Positions 11,350 to 22,261 of a DNA stretch of 64,000 nucleotides are shown here, in pieces. Origin of the DNA: Phascolarctos cinereus (lineage: Eukaryota > Chordata > Mammalia > Diprotodontia > Phascolarctidae). Each line of letters opens with the position of its first letter. The stretch's first letter is position 1. A model generated the notes under the pieces. The model made no database searches. It was not told the origin of the DNA and saw only the letters and a program-made list of their open reading frames with translations. Both the position numbers and the translations under genes were made by a program. The DNA lies in NCBI RefSeq assembly GCF_002099425.1, contig NW_018343953.1:9124001-9188000 (forward strand). The letters are read 5' to 3'.

Positions 11350-12805
11350 CAATATGGAGGAGGTAAAAAAAATTAACTATGCCAATTACAGAATTTGGAA
11401 ATGTATGATTTATGTAAAGTATGCTTAATATCATGTAAGCATCTGCTTGAAGCATTAAATGATTAATTAGATTATTCATTAATGATGTTAAGTCCCTAGT
11501 TGCACTGAGGTATGCAGTGTCTCTCTCTCCCACACCATTGACTTATAAACATTGCCTTCCTCAAAATTCTCCTAAAGAAGGACCCACACATACCATCTAG
11601 TTCAGGAAATGATAGAGTAAGTTGTATTAAATTGAATTTAGATTAAGTTTCCTTCTATGCATGCTCCACCCCTATCTCCACAATTTCTTTTTGATCTGCA
11701 ATATTTGGTACAATGATTATTTTTTCACACCTGCCTAAAGAAACATTATGCATTTGCTGACTTTGAGAGACCCTAGAGATGTGGGTTGGTGCTGAGAATT
11801 CCCTTACATGACTTTCTGATGCTAATCCTTTGAGGCATAGATAGATTCGTAATAGATAGAGAGATGCAATGTATTTTACTTATTTTAAGGATCTATAGAT
11901 TCATTATTTAGTATGTGTATTCCTTTCAGTGATATAAATCCAATGCCTCCATAACACAGTAGAATGTCTTCACGTGCTGCCTCTCCAAACTGAAATATGC
12001 TGGTCATCAGTTTGCAAAGATACAGCTTGTTACCAGAACTATGTCTGAAGCCTTTCTGCTTGATAGGACTTTCCAGAGGTTTGCTCTGCTGGCAAAATCT
12101 TTGAAAATTGAAGTCACTGACTTTTGGTCCAGTTTTTTTTGTTTTGTTTTGTTTTGTTTCCCTCTCAATCTTGCTGCTGCATTACACTTCTTACCCAAGT
12201 AGGATTTCATTAGAGTGAAAGAGGATGAATTAAATATAGTGAATACACCTAAAGATCCAGCAACAGTCTGTCCAGATGACTGGACACAGCTTGCATTTTT
12301 TGGAAACACTTTGTACTAGACACTCACCTGTTATTTTAGCCAATGTTTTGGAGAAAACCCTGGGCGTGGAGTGGCAAAACTTGTTTCAGCAGGAAATTGT
12401 CAATTTGGCCCTGTTTTATTCTATAGCTGGCTGAATAGTAATCAGAAGCAAATATTCTTCAAAAAGAGGTATCATTCCCTCATACTAGGAATAAAGTAGG
12501 GAAGCCATGTTTCCCACCTTAAGCAGAGCTCATTGTATATGGCTCTAGTTTTCCACAGGTATCTGAGAAAACAATGATTTGAATGGATTTTAAAGACCAA
12601 AAGATAGAAAATGTCCAAAATATCCTCTTTGATGATATCTTGGGATTGACAGATCAATTATATTACATTTCTTCATTTGGTCAATGGATGCAGAACTTTA
12701 AAAAAAAAAAGCCTATGCACCCAGTTCTAAAGCTACCTTTAAAACCTTCAATGATTTAGGGGAGATCAGCTAGCTTTATAATATACATTTTTTTTATCAG
12801 TGAGG
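11350..12805. other. Repeat-poor, unassigned (part of island)
   Basis: I recognise no interspersed repeat except a (TTTTG)n at 12132-12159. 12320-12470 is relatively balanced in base composition, with motifs such as 'gggcgtggagtggc' and 'ctatagctggctgaatag'. No open frame has exon-like flanks. Together with 13336-15780 and 16046-17200 it forms the least repetitive part of the window. Confidence 0.5.
12132..12159. repeat. (TTTTG)n microsatellite
   Basis: About five TTTTG units follow a T run. It may be the residual antisense tail of a retroposon. Confidence 0.9.
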
Positions 12806-12808
12806 TAA

Positions 12809-13077
12809 GGGCAACAGTGAGGAGTTGGGTGACAAATGGATAAAATGTCAGACCTGGAGTCAGGAAGTCTCATCTTCCTGAGTTCAAATCTGGCCTCAGA
12901 CACTTATTAGATGTATGACCCTGGGAAAGTAACTTAACCTGTTAGCCTCAGTTTCCTCATCTGTAAAATGAGCTGGAGAAGGAAATGGCAAACCACTCCA
13001 GTGTATTTGTCAAGAAAACCCCAAATGGAGTCATGAAGTTGGACATAACTGAAATGGCAGAACAACAACAAAAACAA
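12809..13077 (+). mobile_element. Composite tRNA-SINE with RTE/BovB-like tail (MAR1-type)
   Basis: The tRNA-derived head with 'gagttcaaatctggcctcag' leads to 'cctcatctgtaaaatgagct', then 'gaaatggcaaaccactccag', 'aagaaaaccccaaatggagt' and the tail 'ggacataactgaaatggcag' ending in (AAC)n. The tail resembles the 3' end of RTE/BovB LINEs, so this SINE was probably copied by an RTE reverse transcriptase. It is complete. The antisense version sits at 55191-55440. Confidence 0.88.
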
Positions 13078-13139
13078 GGATGATAATATCCCTTAAAAGA
13101 GAAAAAAAAAGTCCTAAAAGATTGAAGAATGCTTAGTGA

Positions 13140-13335
13140 TTTAGAATTATGGTGATGAGAAGCATCTTAGATGTCATCCAGTGACATTTCTTCATTTTTA
13201 GGATGAGCAAACAGACCCAGAAAGGTTAAGTGATTTGCCTCAGCCCACATAAGCAAGTTAATGGCAGGATTGAGACTAGAACCCAGACCTCTTCACTCCT
13301 TGTCCAGTGTTCTTTCTCTCTACCATTCTGCCTCA
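13140..13335 (-). mobile_element. MIR-type SINE
   Basis: Antisense MIR order: 'tcttagatgtcatccag', 'aggttaagtgatttgcctca', 'ggattgagactagaacccag', 'cttgtccagtgttctttctc'. Confidence 0.82.
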
Positions 13336-15782
13336 TTTACATGTCTCATCAGACATACTCCACCCTTGCTACAGTACATCCCTTGCCATGGTAATGACTA
13401 GTATAAGATACACCCTTCTGACTCGTCTTGGTCTTCATCCAGCCCATTTGGTCTCTGCATTATTCTGGTGCCATTGTGGAGTCCTTTCCCCTCACCGCCC
13501 TTCTGCTCTCTTTTCCTCATCTCTTTCACACTTGCCATGGATGTTAGGTAGGCCTGATTTCAGATTTGTTCAGCTTTGGCAGACTTGGAGACTTTCATTT
13601 TCATGGCAAGCCACTTGGATTGCTCCATGACAGGATTTATTTTTAAAGCTCCACATTGCACATTGTGGGCTTTCCAATATCTTCTGGCAGTAAGACGCCA
13701 CAAGACAGAACACATAAAAAAGAAGAAGAAAAACACCCAACTTTTTTTTTCCTTTTCCATGTTCTTCCCAAGCCAAGGTTGGAATAGCTTGAGGGAGGAG
13801 CATTTTTTTTCTTTGCCTAGAACTTGCCAGCATGCAGCACCTTTTTGGACTGTAGTTATTTGCTTGTTGGTCTGCTTTGGGAGGGGGTGGGGTAACAAAG
13901 TATTCTAGGGCCGTCTACCATATCAAAGATACGATCAACCTGAGATGGCCTTTGAATAAGGAACTATAGGTCCAACAGTTTGGGATCCTCTCTGTGGAAA
14001 AGGCTCAGGCATATCCGTGTTTTATTGTTGAGATCCTTCTTTAACCCAATGTAACCCTGCCCAAGGCCACAGAAAGGGAAAATGTCAAATTTGGGTGTAG
14101 CAGTGTGTCATTCAGTAAGGTGAATCACCAGTGATGGACAAGTGTTCAATCTTTAAAGATGAAGAAGTGGCGATGAACAATTCACTGGTATGGTTGCATC
14201 AAAGCTTTTGAGATCTTGACTAAATAACACAGTCTCAAGAAAGTATAAATAAAAATACTGATCAGAGGAGTAGCCACGTCATTGGAAATTATATCTTTTC
14301 TTTTGTTTCTGATTTTCTTTCCTCAGTATAGGTTTCTGAAGTCATGAATGCAAATGTACCCTCACTCCAATTATCATTAAAATGGAGCCTATGTTTCACC
14401 TGATGCGATACCTCTTCCAGTGTAAAGTGAATGAACCAGATTCCCATAATAGGTCTCACTTCCAAGGAATCACTTGAGCTTGTAGTTTTTGTCTGCTTTA
14501 GAAAGAGAAGGAATAGGGCAGTGCTAATACATCTTTTACCTCGTGTGGGAACAAGGGAACAAAATAAGTGTTCCATGTTAGTAAAGCCCTAATAAGCCAG
14601 GAATATGCATCAAAAGACTGAACTTAGCTGAGAACTATGAACTTTGAGCTTGTGAAACGGTGGCCAGAGCCTTAAAAGTGAGATTTCTAGGAGCTTCTGC
14701 TTTGTGTTGAGACTATGATATCATAAACACATTTTAACCATCTTCAGGTGTTTCCATTTCCAAGCAATCTTCAGAAATTGAGAAATGTGAAAGTGGGACA
14801 AACAAAAAAAAAATTGATGTGATCACCTGAGCATTTCTAAACCACTTCCCAAAAAGTTTCATTCTTGGAAGTGGAGAATTTGGGGTCGATGCTAGTTATC
14901 CCATTTAAGCCAGACTGATATAAAATGGACCAGAAGCCAACATTCACAGTACTACACAAAGGAAAGATTTATTAGGCAGCCAAAAATCCAGACAGCTAGC
15001 AGGTTTGGCATTACTTTGTTCACCACAGTAGAAATTACCTGATTTTGTTAATGACTGTTTGGTTGCAAATGTCTCACCACTGCTAATACAGTACCCCATG
15101 GGCAAGAATTCTCATTTGGGAAGAACTGTTGGCAAAGCACTTTTTTTCCCTACAGATTAAACTATTGGACACAGAATAAACTGAGTACTAAGTAATGATG
15201 ATGACAGCAAACACAAAACAAAGGGTTTGAAAGCGTCTGATTGGTACTCTTTTTTTTTTTCTTACCAGATTCAAATGTTTTCCATAGACATTTACAGATA
15301 GGCACATCATGACTGTGCCATAAAAGTTATTTTAATTATTCTATTCCAGAAAGCATCAATTAGATTTACTCTGTTCTGTTATGTTTCTTAGCATCCAGCT
15401 GCTGAATAATAATGTATCCTGAAGATAGAATAATCCAGCTTTTTGAATGTGGCAATCAGCATCAGAGTGCTACTTCATTTCTTGAATACTTCTCAACAAG
15501 TACTTTAACAAGAACATCCTTTTATTTAACCAGAAACAAAACTAAAGATGGAGTTGTGATTCCTGAAAACCATGAATATGATAATCCATAAAACAAGTCC
15601 CATTTAAGGAAAAAAACAGATCACCCGTTGATCTGTGGCATAGTGAAAGATGTGCCAAACAGCACAGCTTTGGACATGATGTTGTATGTATTACATTTTT
15701 TAAAAGCATGCCATATGTAAAAGGGATCCATATTTTTACCTATAATTTTCCTTTTTTGTTTTCCTTTTTTTTTGGCAAATCT

Positions 15783-15784
<2 letters not shown>
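13336..15784. other. Repeat-poor, unassigned (core of island)
   Basis: 2.4 kb without any transposon I can recognise. Several blocks look like non-coding regulatory sequence: 13565-13690; 14580-14900; and 15300-15440, which contains homeodomain-type TAATTA-like cores (ttttaattattct, caattag). No splice-bounded open frame is evident. Function is inference from lack of repeats only. Confidence 0.45.

Positions 15785-15785
<1 letters not shown>

Positions 15786-15833
<48 letters not shown>
15786..15833. repeat. (TC)24 microsatellite
   Basis: Uninterrupted CT dinucleotides over about 48 bases. Uninterrupted arrays are usually polymorphic. The serine/leucine open frame read through it is spurious. 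Confidence 0.98.
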
Positions 15834-15835
<2 letters not shown>

Positions 15836-15864
15836 CATCAAATTCAGTATTTTTAAAAAATATA

Positions 15865-16045
15865 TTGGATTAGGAATCAGGGCCTCTATATTCTAGAGTA
15901 CCTGCTTTGACAATAATTTTTAGGCATGTGACCTTGGGCCACTTCCTCAAGTCTCTGGTCTCAATGTTTTTTATCTGTAAGATTAGATGATAGATCTACT
16001 TCAGCACCAAGACCCTTTCCACCTCTATAGTGCTATGATCCTAAA
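15865..16045 (+). mobile_element. MIR/CORE-type SINE, diverged
   Basis: 'attggattaggaatcagggc', 'gcatgtgaccttgggccact', 'tttttatctgtaagattaga' and a tail 'accctttccacctctatag' followed by 'tgctatgatcc' give the order of a CORE-SINE with a CR1/L3-like end. Confidence 0.65.
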
Positions 16046-17200
16046 TGTCACAATTCTCCAGGTTCAAGTATAAGAACTTAGTTGAATCTCTAAGAATAAC
16101 CACAGAGTGCTTTACCAGGAGCTTTCCTGATCCCCTTTTCTTGATTTCTCACTGCTTTGTTGATTGGCAGGGCCTTACAAAAACAAAAAAACCTTTCAGG
16201 GTTTATGTAGGGACCAGACTCAGAATTGGAAGATGACTATATCAAGATGACAGAGATCATCAGCAAGGCAAATGAGTAGAAAGGAATTCATAGAAACTAT
16301 ATATCATATGGTTGTGAATTTGGTTGGCTTTGTATGTAAAAGGTAGTTTGTGGTCTCTAGTAGTTTAGAATCCAGTCCATTCTCCTTTCTTCATAGGTAA
16401 TTGAGTGGAGGTCTGCTCCAAAGTTACTTATTTATGAATGGGATAGAGATGGGAGGGAAACACATTAGACAGTGATAGATAAATACCATGTCACCCTCCT
16501 CCTCCTGTGAATGGTGCTTTTGTGCATAGTGGTGATGGGTTGTTAAGGTCAGGGGAGTATGTGTGTGTGGGGGGGGAGATGGAATTTGGCCCCTTTGCAG
16601 TGGAGCAGTTGAATTAAATTTTGCCGTTGAAATTTCAGGCAACATTTTCTTTTAATACAACAAATCCAAAAAATTGTTTTGTGGCATTTTCCTCATGGTG
16701 TTGGGAACCCAACACATCAGCATTGTTCTGGTGCATGAGAAACAGAAATTAAAACTGACCACAGTTAATAGGAACCTGCACAGGCTCATTTTATGGGCCT
16801 CACTGAGTGAAGTGCAAAGGGAAAACAGGCTGAGCAAAGAGGAAAAATACAATTCTACTTTTTCAGAACATTTTAATAATGTCTAAACTGCCAGGAAGAA
16901 ACATGTAAAAAGAATCATAAATTCTTATTTTCTTGCCTTTGACCCATTAAGAATCTGTTAAACACCCAGGGGGATTTTGGGGTCCTTAACATGTTAATAA
17001 TTCTGTTTGTTGGAATATAACAGCCAAATAGGTGTACCCTATCAATAATGAATGCTACACACATTAGGCTGAATCTTAACCATGAGATAGTATTGTTATC
17101 CAAGAGGATAGGAGAGGACAGGTAGCTTCTAGGGTTGTCTACATTGATATAATATTCATTTTTTTTCCTTGGCTGTTAATGTAATAGAATGACACCTGCC
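16046..17200. other. Repeat-poor, unassigned (end of island)
   Basis: No recognisable transposon. There is a GT/G-rich run at 16558-16577. The block 16670-17100 has balanced composition and no transposon signature, making it another candidate conserved non-coding block. Confidence 0.45.
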
Positions 17201-17204
17201 AGTC

Positions 17205-17377
17205 AGTCACAAAATTTCGGAGTTGTAAGGAATCACAACCCCCATTTAGTTCAACCTATGCCTGAAATAAAATTACCTCTACAGCATTCCACTCCTGGTT
17301 ATCTAAATGTTCTCTCTTGTCCTTCGGAGTGGGGATTTTGCCTCAGTCAAGATTCAGCCTGGAAAATCATATATCTA

Positions 17378-17424
<47 letters not shown>

Positions 17425-17960
17425 AGAGAAAGACAGAGACAGACAGATAGAGAGACAGAGAGAGAGGTAGATATTATATACATATGTATATTGTATATTG
17501 TATATTATATGTGTATATATATTATGCATGTGAGTATGTATATACCATTCATTATTTGTAGATTGTAACTATTCTACTGAAATTCTCTAACAGAAGACAC
17601 TGGAGAATTATTAACATGCTAAGGAACAACAGATCCCTCTGGGCATTGGATGATACCTGGTTATCCAAACTTCATATGAAGATGTCTGATGAGAGGAAAC
17701 CTAGTAGTAGCTCATTTGACTTTGAAATAGCTCTAATTGTTGGAAAATGTTTACTAACATCAAGCCTAAATCTACCTCTTTGCCATGCCTACCCATTTTT
17801 CATTTTAACAGTCCTTAAGAGCTATAGAAGGGCAAAGAGTGGCCCCTCCATCTGTAACCTTTTGGGGCTTAGGAGTAATTGGGGCCTGGAGAATCTTATC
17901 CATTTTATTCTATGCATAGGAGTGATGCTCTTGTATTCAGTTTCCCAACTCCTGCATTCC
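17205..17960 (-). mobile_element. CR1/L3-clade LINE 3' region, split by a microsatellite
   Basis: The antisense CR1/L3 3' end ('aaaatttcggagttgtaagg', 'ttagttcaacctatgcctga') at 17205-17320 continues after a microsatellite with 'ctaacatcaagcctaaatct' and 'acctctttgccatgcctacc' at 17755-17790. The order is that of the copy at 3068-3505. Confidence 0.65.
17371..17466. repeat. (TATC)n then GA/GACA-rich microsatellite
   Basis: About twelve ATCT units at 17371-17424 switch to a GA- and GACA-rich tract. It lies inside the CR1/L3 fragment. The YLSIYLSI peptide it encodes is an artefact. Confidence 0.97.
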
Positions 17961-18129
17961 TAGCCTCCAAACTAACCTTAATGTCCAAAGTGGTAGCTGG
18001 ATAACTAAAGAAGAAGAAGGGGATGAACCCTAGGAGCTCCCCCGTCCCCAGACATTATGTCTCTTGGATATGGAGGTCTTTTAGGGGTTGAGGACTTGGG
18101 GAAACAATCAATCAAGGCAACTACAACTG
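17961..18129. other. Unassigned
   Basis: Short single-copy sequence with no recognisable feature. Confidence 0.4.
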
Positions 18130-18221
18130 ATACTGCTAATACTTAATGTTTAAGATAAGTATTTATTTAATTGAACACCTCCTATGTAACCAGTACTACT
18201 GTGGAGGATATAATAATCACA

Positions 18222-18258
<37 letters not shown>

Positions 18259-18400
18259 CGACAATGATAACAATAGATCACAGTTTTATAGTATGTTGCA
18301 GTTGTACAAACAGGTAAAATAATAGTGTGTTTTCTGCTCTCAAGAAGCTTACAATCTGAGGATTAGCAGAGCTAACATAGGAGACAATGTACTAAAAAAA
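18130..18400 (-). mobile_element. L2 LINE 3' end, antisense, with (GAT)n
   Basis: 'attgaacacctcctatgtaa' and 'tgctctcaagaagcttacaa' followed by 'tctgagg' are the antisense L2 terminal phrases. A (GAT)n array interrupts them. Confidence 0.72.
18221..18262. repeat. (GAT)n trinucleotide microsatellite
   Basis: About thirteen ATG/GAT units, the last ones decayed to GACGACAAT. Confidence 0.97.
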
Positions 18401-18770
18401 AAGATAGTGGATCAGCAATCTCCCTGACATGAATGTTCCCTCTGTGATTCAGATCTCAGTCCCCTCTTGTGTGCACCATCCTATGTGACTAAAGGTTCCA
18501 TCCAATATACTGCTGGCCTTCTGAACTTTCCCTTCTCATTGGGAAGTACTAGTGCAGAACCTGGGCTGTTCATCACTTGTTACAAGAAGGTATCACAATA
18601 AGACATCATGGATGATAGAAAACAAAATACACATCAAAATATAGCTAAATGCCAACACACATTCTGCAGCCCATAAACAATCGAATCATTTAATGACAGA
18701 AATCAGTGGAAGATGGAATGTTAAACAAATCTTTGGGATGATTTGAGTTTGGCTTTTGGCTATGGTTCTG
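18401..18770. other. Unassigned
   Basis: No recognisable element or gene. Confidence 0.4.
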
Positions 18771-18774
18771 TAAG

Positions 18775-18965
18775 ATCATAAGAACATAGATATTGAACTG
18801 GAAGGCATTGTTAGAGGCTGCCTGCTGAAATGCATACACTTCACATTACAGATGAAGAAAATGAAGGTCAGTGACGTTATGTGATTGTCCCAGGGTTACA
18901 GAGCTGGTGATCAGTGCAGAAGACTTTGAACCTGGGTCTTCTAATTCCACACAGGTAAAGTTCTG
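18775..18965 (-). mobile_element. MIR-type SINE
   Basis: Antisense order: 'ttgaactggaaggcattg', 'attacagatgaagaaaatga', 'ttgtcccagggttacagagc', 'gaacctgggtcttctaattc'. Confidence 0.8.
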
Positions 18966-20145
18966 TGAGAAGGGAGGATAGTATTAGCAAAGGTATGAAT
19001 GTTAAAATGAGTCTGGCTATTGAGAGATCATTTAGCATCTGTTTTGTAATGGCATTTGTAAGGAAATTTTTTAGTCTCTATCCCTTTCCCCAAACTATTC
19101 TAGCATTGAGAGGTCAAGATGTCTAATTCTATTTTTCCCTGTGATTTAGGGCAAGACAGGAGATGATTATCTGTAACAGAAATGTCATTACTTACTTCAT
19201 GTGGGTGTGGTTAACATTTAGGTCAAAGGAAAGAGCAGACTACCCCCTTTCTTCTGACAATCCTCCTTTGCAGACATGCAGAAGAAACACCTACAAGGCA
19301 AAGGCAGTCAAAGCCTCTGGCTTTCAACCTTCTTAAGCCATTAGCTGGTTTGAGCAGGGAAGAGGCAGCCAAATATATTGCAGCTGCACATTTGTGTCTC
19401 AGATGATGAGAAAGCTTGGCCCATCCAGCTGAAGAACCCACTCCATGGCTGAATAATAGCAGGGATTGTATGTCTACAACCCCAGCAAATACTCAGAGTG
19501 AGGGTGAGGCTCTCTCCAAAGGTACAAAGTTGGCAGGACAAAGTGAGGCTTGCTTAATTCTTGCAGGTCAGGAAAGCAAGTACAAATGAAAAATAAAAGT
19601 AAAATAAAACCTGGAAATTGAGGAGAGGAGAGCTGAGGTGGAAGAGCAAAGAAATGAGTTTTAGGACAGATGGTTGCTGGTGATTACGAAGTGCAAAAGG
19701 AAAGATAAAATGGACCAATAGCTGAGCAATTCAGAGCTAAGGAAATATAAAATCAATGGGTGCTGAGGCTCTTAAGGTTTACTAATTCACCTAATAGAGC
19801 CTCAAGTGGAGATTTATTTGTCGCCCCACCCTCTACCTCCCATCCACACTCCCACCTTTTCAATCCCTCCTCTGTTCCCTTCATTCACATATATACACTT
19901 TCAGATGAGGTCACTGGAATGTTGGTTTTTCTTAATTAATTTACTTCATTAAAAAAAAAGCTATCACTGGGGGGGCAATCAATAAATGTTAGCAATAAAA
20001 AAAACATACAAATAAAACTTAAAACACTCATGCAGTCAGTCCTCATATGCAGGCCGTCCTTGACTTGCCTATAATGACTTTCAGATCTCTCATATGTGAA
20101 TGGCAAATCAGGAATGGTCATGTCTGGAATTTGACTTCCCTTCCA
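18966..20145. other. Unassigned, few repeats
   Basis: Mostly unique-looking sequence. There is a C-rich patch at 19823-19870 and an A run near 19950-19958. The overlapping small minus-strand frames 19223-19541 lack any family feature. Confidence 0.4.
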
Positions 20146-20149
20146 ACTG

Positions 20150-20350
20150 CTCCAGCTAAGGATGTTCCTCAGCTCCTCCCTTTCCTTTCATCTCAGAAAC
20201 TTCAGATATTACTGCAGCTCTCCTACTCAATGAACCTTAGTGGCTCCCTATTGTCTCTAGGATAAAATATCAACTGCTCTGCTTTCAAACTTCCTCATAT
20301 CCTGTCTCAAACCTACTTTTTCCAGACTCAATATATACAACTTCTCTTCT
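20150..20350 (+). mobile_element. L2 LINE, 3' coding region
   Basis: 'ccttagtggctccctattgt' followed by 'ctctaggataaaata' and then 'ctttcaaacttcctcatatc' is the sense-strand L2 phrase seen in the 3' third of the element. Confidence 0.7.
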
Positions 20351-20449
20351 GATATACTAAAGTCTATATCCAATATGCCATTGACTCTCAAAGACAAAAG
20401 GGAATAGGGAATAAGAACAAAGTAATTTACTTGCATTCACACAGGTACT

Positions 20450-20632
20450 AAAAAAATCCAGTTTTTAATCTTGTTTTAGATGTAACCTTGGTCATTCAAT
20501 TGCTCAGTTTCCCCATCTGTAAAATGGCAGCAATAATACTAACTTCATGGTGTCTCAGAAAAGAAAGAACTTTGCAAAACTTAAAGTACCATAGAAATGT
20601 GATATTATCATTATTACATTCTAGTAGAGCAG
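20450..20632 (+). mobile_element. MIR, 3' two thirds
   Basis: 'gctcagtttccccatctgta' with 'aaatggcagcaataatacta' and the MIR tail 'actttgcaaaacttaaagta' followed by 'ccatag'. Confidence 0.8.
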
Positions 20633-20639
20633 AAAACAT

Positions 20640-21300
20640 CTAAACAAATAATTATAGCTTATAAGTGCTTTAGGGAAATGTGACAAAAGTCCTGTGCGGG
20701 ATCTGAAAGACTAGAAAAAGCTTCCTAAAGAAGTTTGCATTTAAGTTGGGCTTTAAAGAATTAAAGGGGGAAAGAATATTTTAGGAACAGGAAACAGTAT
20801 GAACAAAGGCATGGAGGTAGGAAAATGTTGGATATATTTGGGAGATGATTGGGCTCTAAGAGAGTATATAGGATAGTAGAAAGTAAGGATAGTGGTACCA
20901 GATTATGGAGTACATTGAATATCAGGAAAAGTATTTAAGTTCAATTGACAGGAAATATGAATCCATTAAGATTTCTTGAACAGAGGAATAACATGACTAG
21001 AACTATACATATGGACTATTAGACTGACAGAGATATCAAGGGGCGGAAAGTGGTATCAAGATGACCTTTTAAAAGGTTATTTCAATAGCCAAGGTTAGTA
21101 GTAAAAAGTACCTGTACCAGGATGCTGGCCATGGGTGTAGTGAGTAGGGTAAGGATGTTAAAAATATTATGGGGATAGAACTGTCAGGATTTGGCAGCTG
21201 ATCAAATATGATTAGCACAGGATATGGAACTAAAAATTTCAGAGACAGATTTAGGAATGTTGTAAAGGAAAATTTCCCAGTAATTACAGCTATCCAAAAA
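20640..21300 (-). mobile_element. L2 LINE, antisense
   Basis: Phrases typical of antisense L2 occur in order: 'agcttcctaaagaagtttgc', 'gaacaaaggcatggaggtag', 'gaacagaggaataacatgac', 'ggttatttcaatagccaagg'. There is no open frame. Confidence 0.7.
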
Positions 21301-21399
21301 AAAAAAAAAGAAAAGTAGAATTGAATTCCTCCAGAAGTAGGAATAAGATCCTCAAACCAAAGGCTCTATAGCCACTTGTTTAATATGTGGGAGAGGGCT

Positions 21400-21870
21400 G
21401 AACTTGGCATTCTCCCCAATCTGAGATTCTATGATTTGGTTCAAGTTACCTCCTTCTATGTATCCTTTCTTTCCTTCACCACAGAGATATTACACATTCC
21501 TATATCTCTTTCTATTTCTCTAATTATTCCTTCTCTGACCTTTTATTTTCTTAACCACTTTAGGTGGATGTTCTCCAAAGCTCTGACCTTGGTCCCTTTT
21601 TTCTTCTCTCTTGCCAAATTAATTTATTACCGCGACTTCAAGTCTGTATAGATAACTTTTAAAACTATATCTCTATCACTTCCTTTTCATGAGCTCCAGA
21701 CCCACATCTCTTCCTGCTTACAGGACACCCCTACCTGGATGTCAAATTGGCACCTAAAAGTCAATTTATCAAAAAATAATCTAATTATCTTTCTCTCTAA
21801 ATTTGTTTCTAACTCTTATTTCACTTTTTCTGTTAGTGGCACTTCTCTGCTCCAGTGTTGCTATCATTCA
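21400..21870 (+). mobile_element. L2 LINE, sense
   Basis: 'catgagctccagacccacat' and 'ggacacccctacctggatgt' followed by 'caaattggcacctaaaa' are the sense L2 'SPELQT...LDISTWMS' region. It is decayed. Confidence 0.68.
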
Positions 21871-22095
21871 TCCATATCCAAGAATTCTTAAAAGTGTCTG
21901 ATTCTATAAGGAAGTGAAAAAGGAAGAAGAGTAACAGAACACATTGGGATTTGATACATATGAGGTTATTGATTATTTCTAAAAGTAAATCCAGGAAAGT
22001 AATAAAGATGAAAATCATATTGCAATGTGGTAAGGAGAGAATGGGTAATGAGGATTTGTAGGAATTGGGTTATGTATGCGTATGTATATGAGTGT

Positions 22096-22134
<39 letters not shown>

Positions 22135-22242
22135 CATATATATATACATATATATATATACATATATATATATACATATATATATACATATATACATATA
22201 TATACATATACATATATATATACATATATATATATATATTCA
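22096..22242. repeat. (TA)n / (CATA)n AT-rich satellite-like tract
   Basis: About 147 bases of alternating purine-pyrimidine TA and CATATA units. The several YIYIYI open frames on both strands are artefacts of it. It immediately precedes the antisense L1 3' end, where A/T-rich tails often seed such arrays. Confidence 0.97.
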
Positions 22243-22261
22243 TATCTGCCCACATATGTGT

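Noticed and set aside
13560-13908. Overlapping 87- to 112-codon frames on both strands
   Set aside because: The frames overlap on opposite strands, pass through A/T runs and show no protein family features; the sequence is better treated as non-coding.
17189-17568. Open frames with YLSIYLSI repeats
   Set aside because: They are translations of the (TATC)n microsatellite inside a CR1/L3 fragment.
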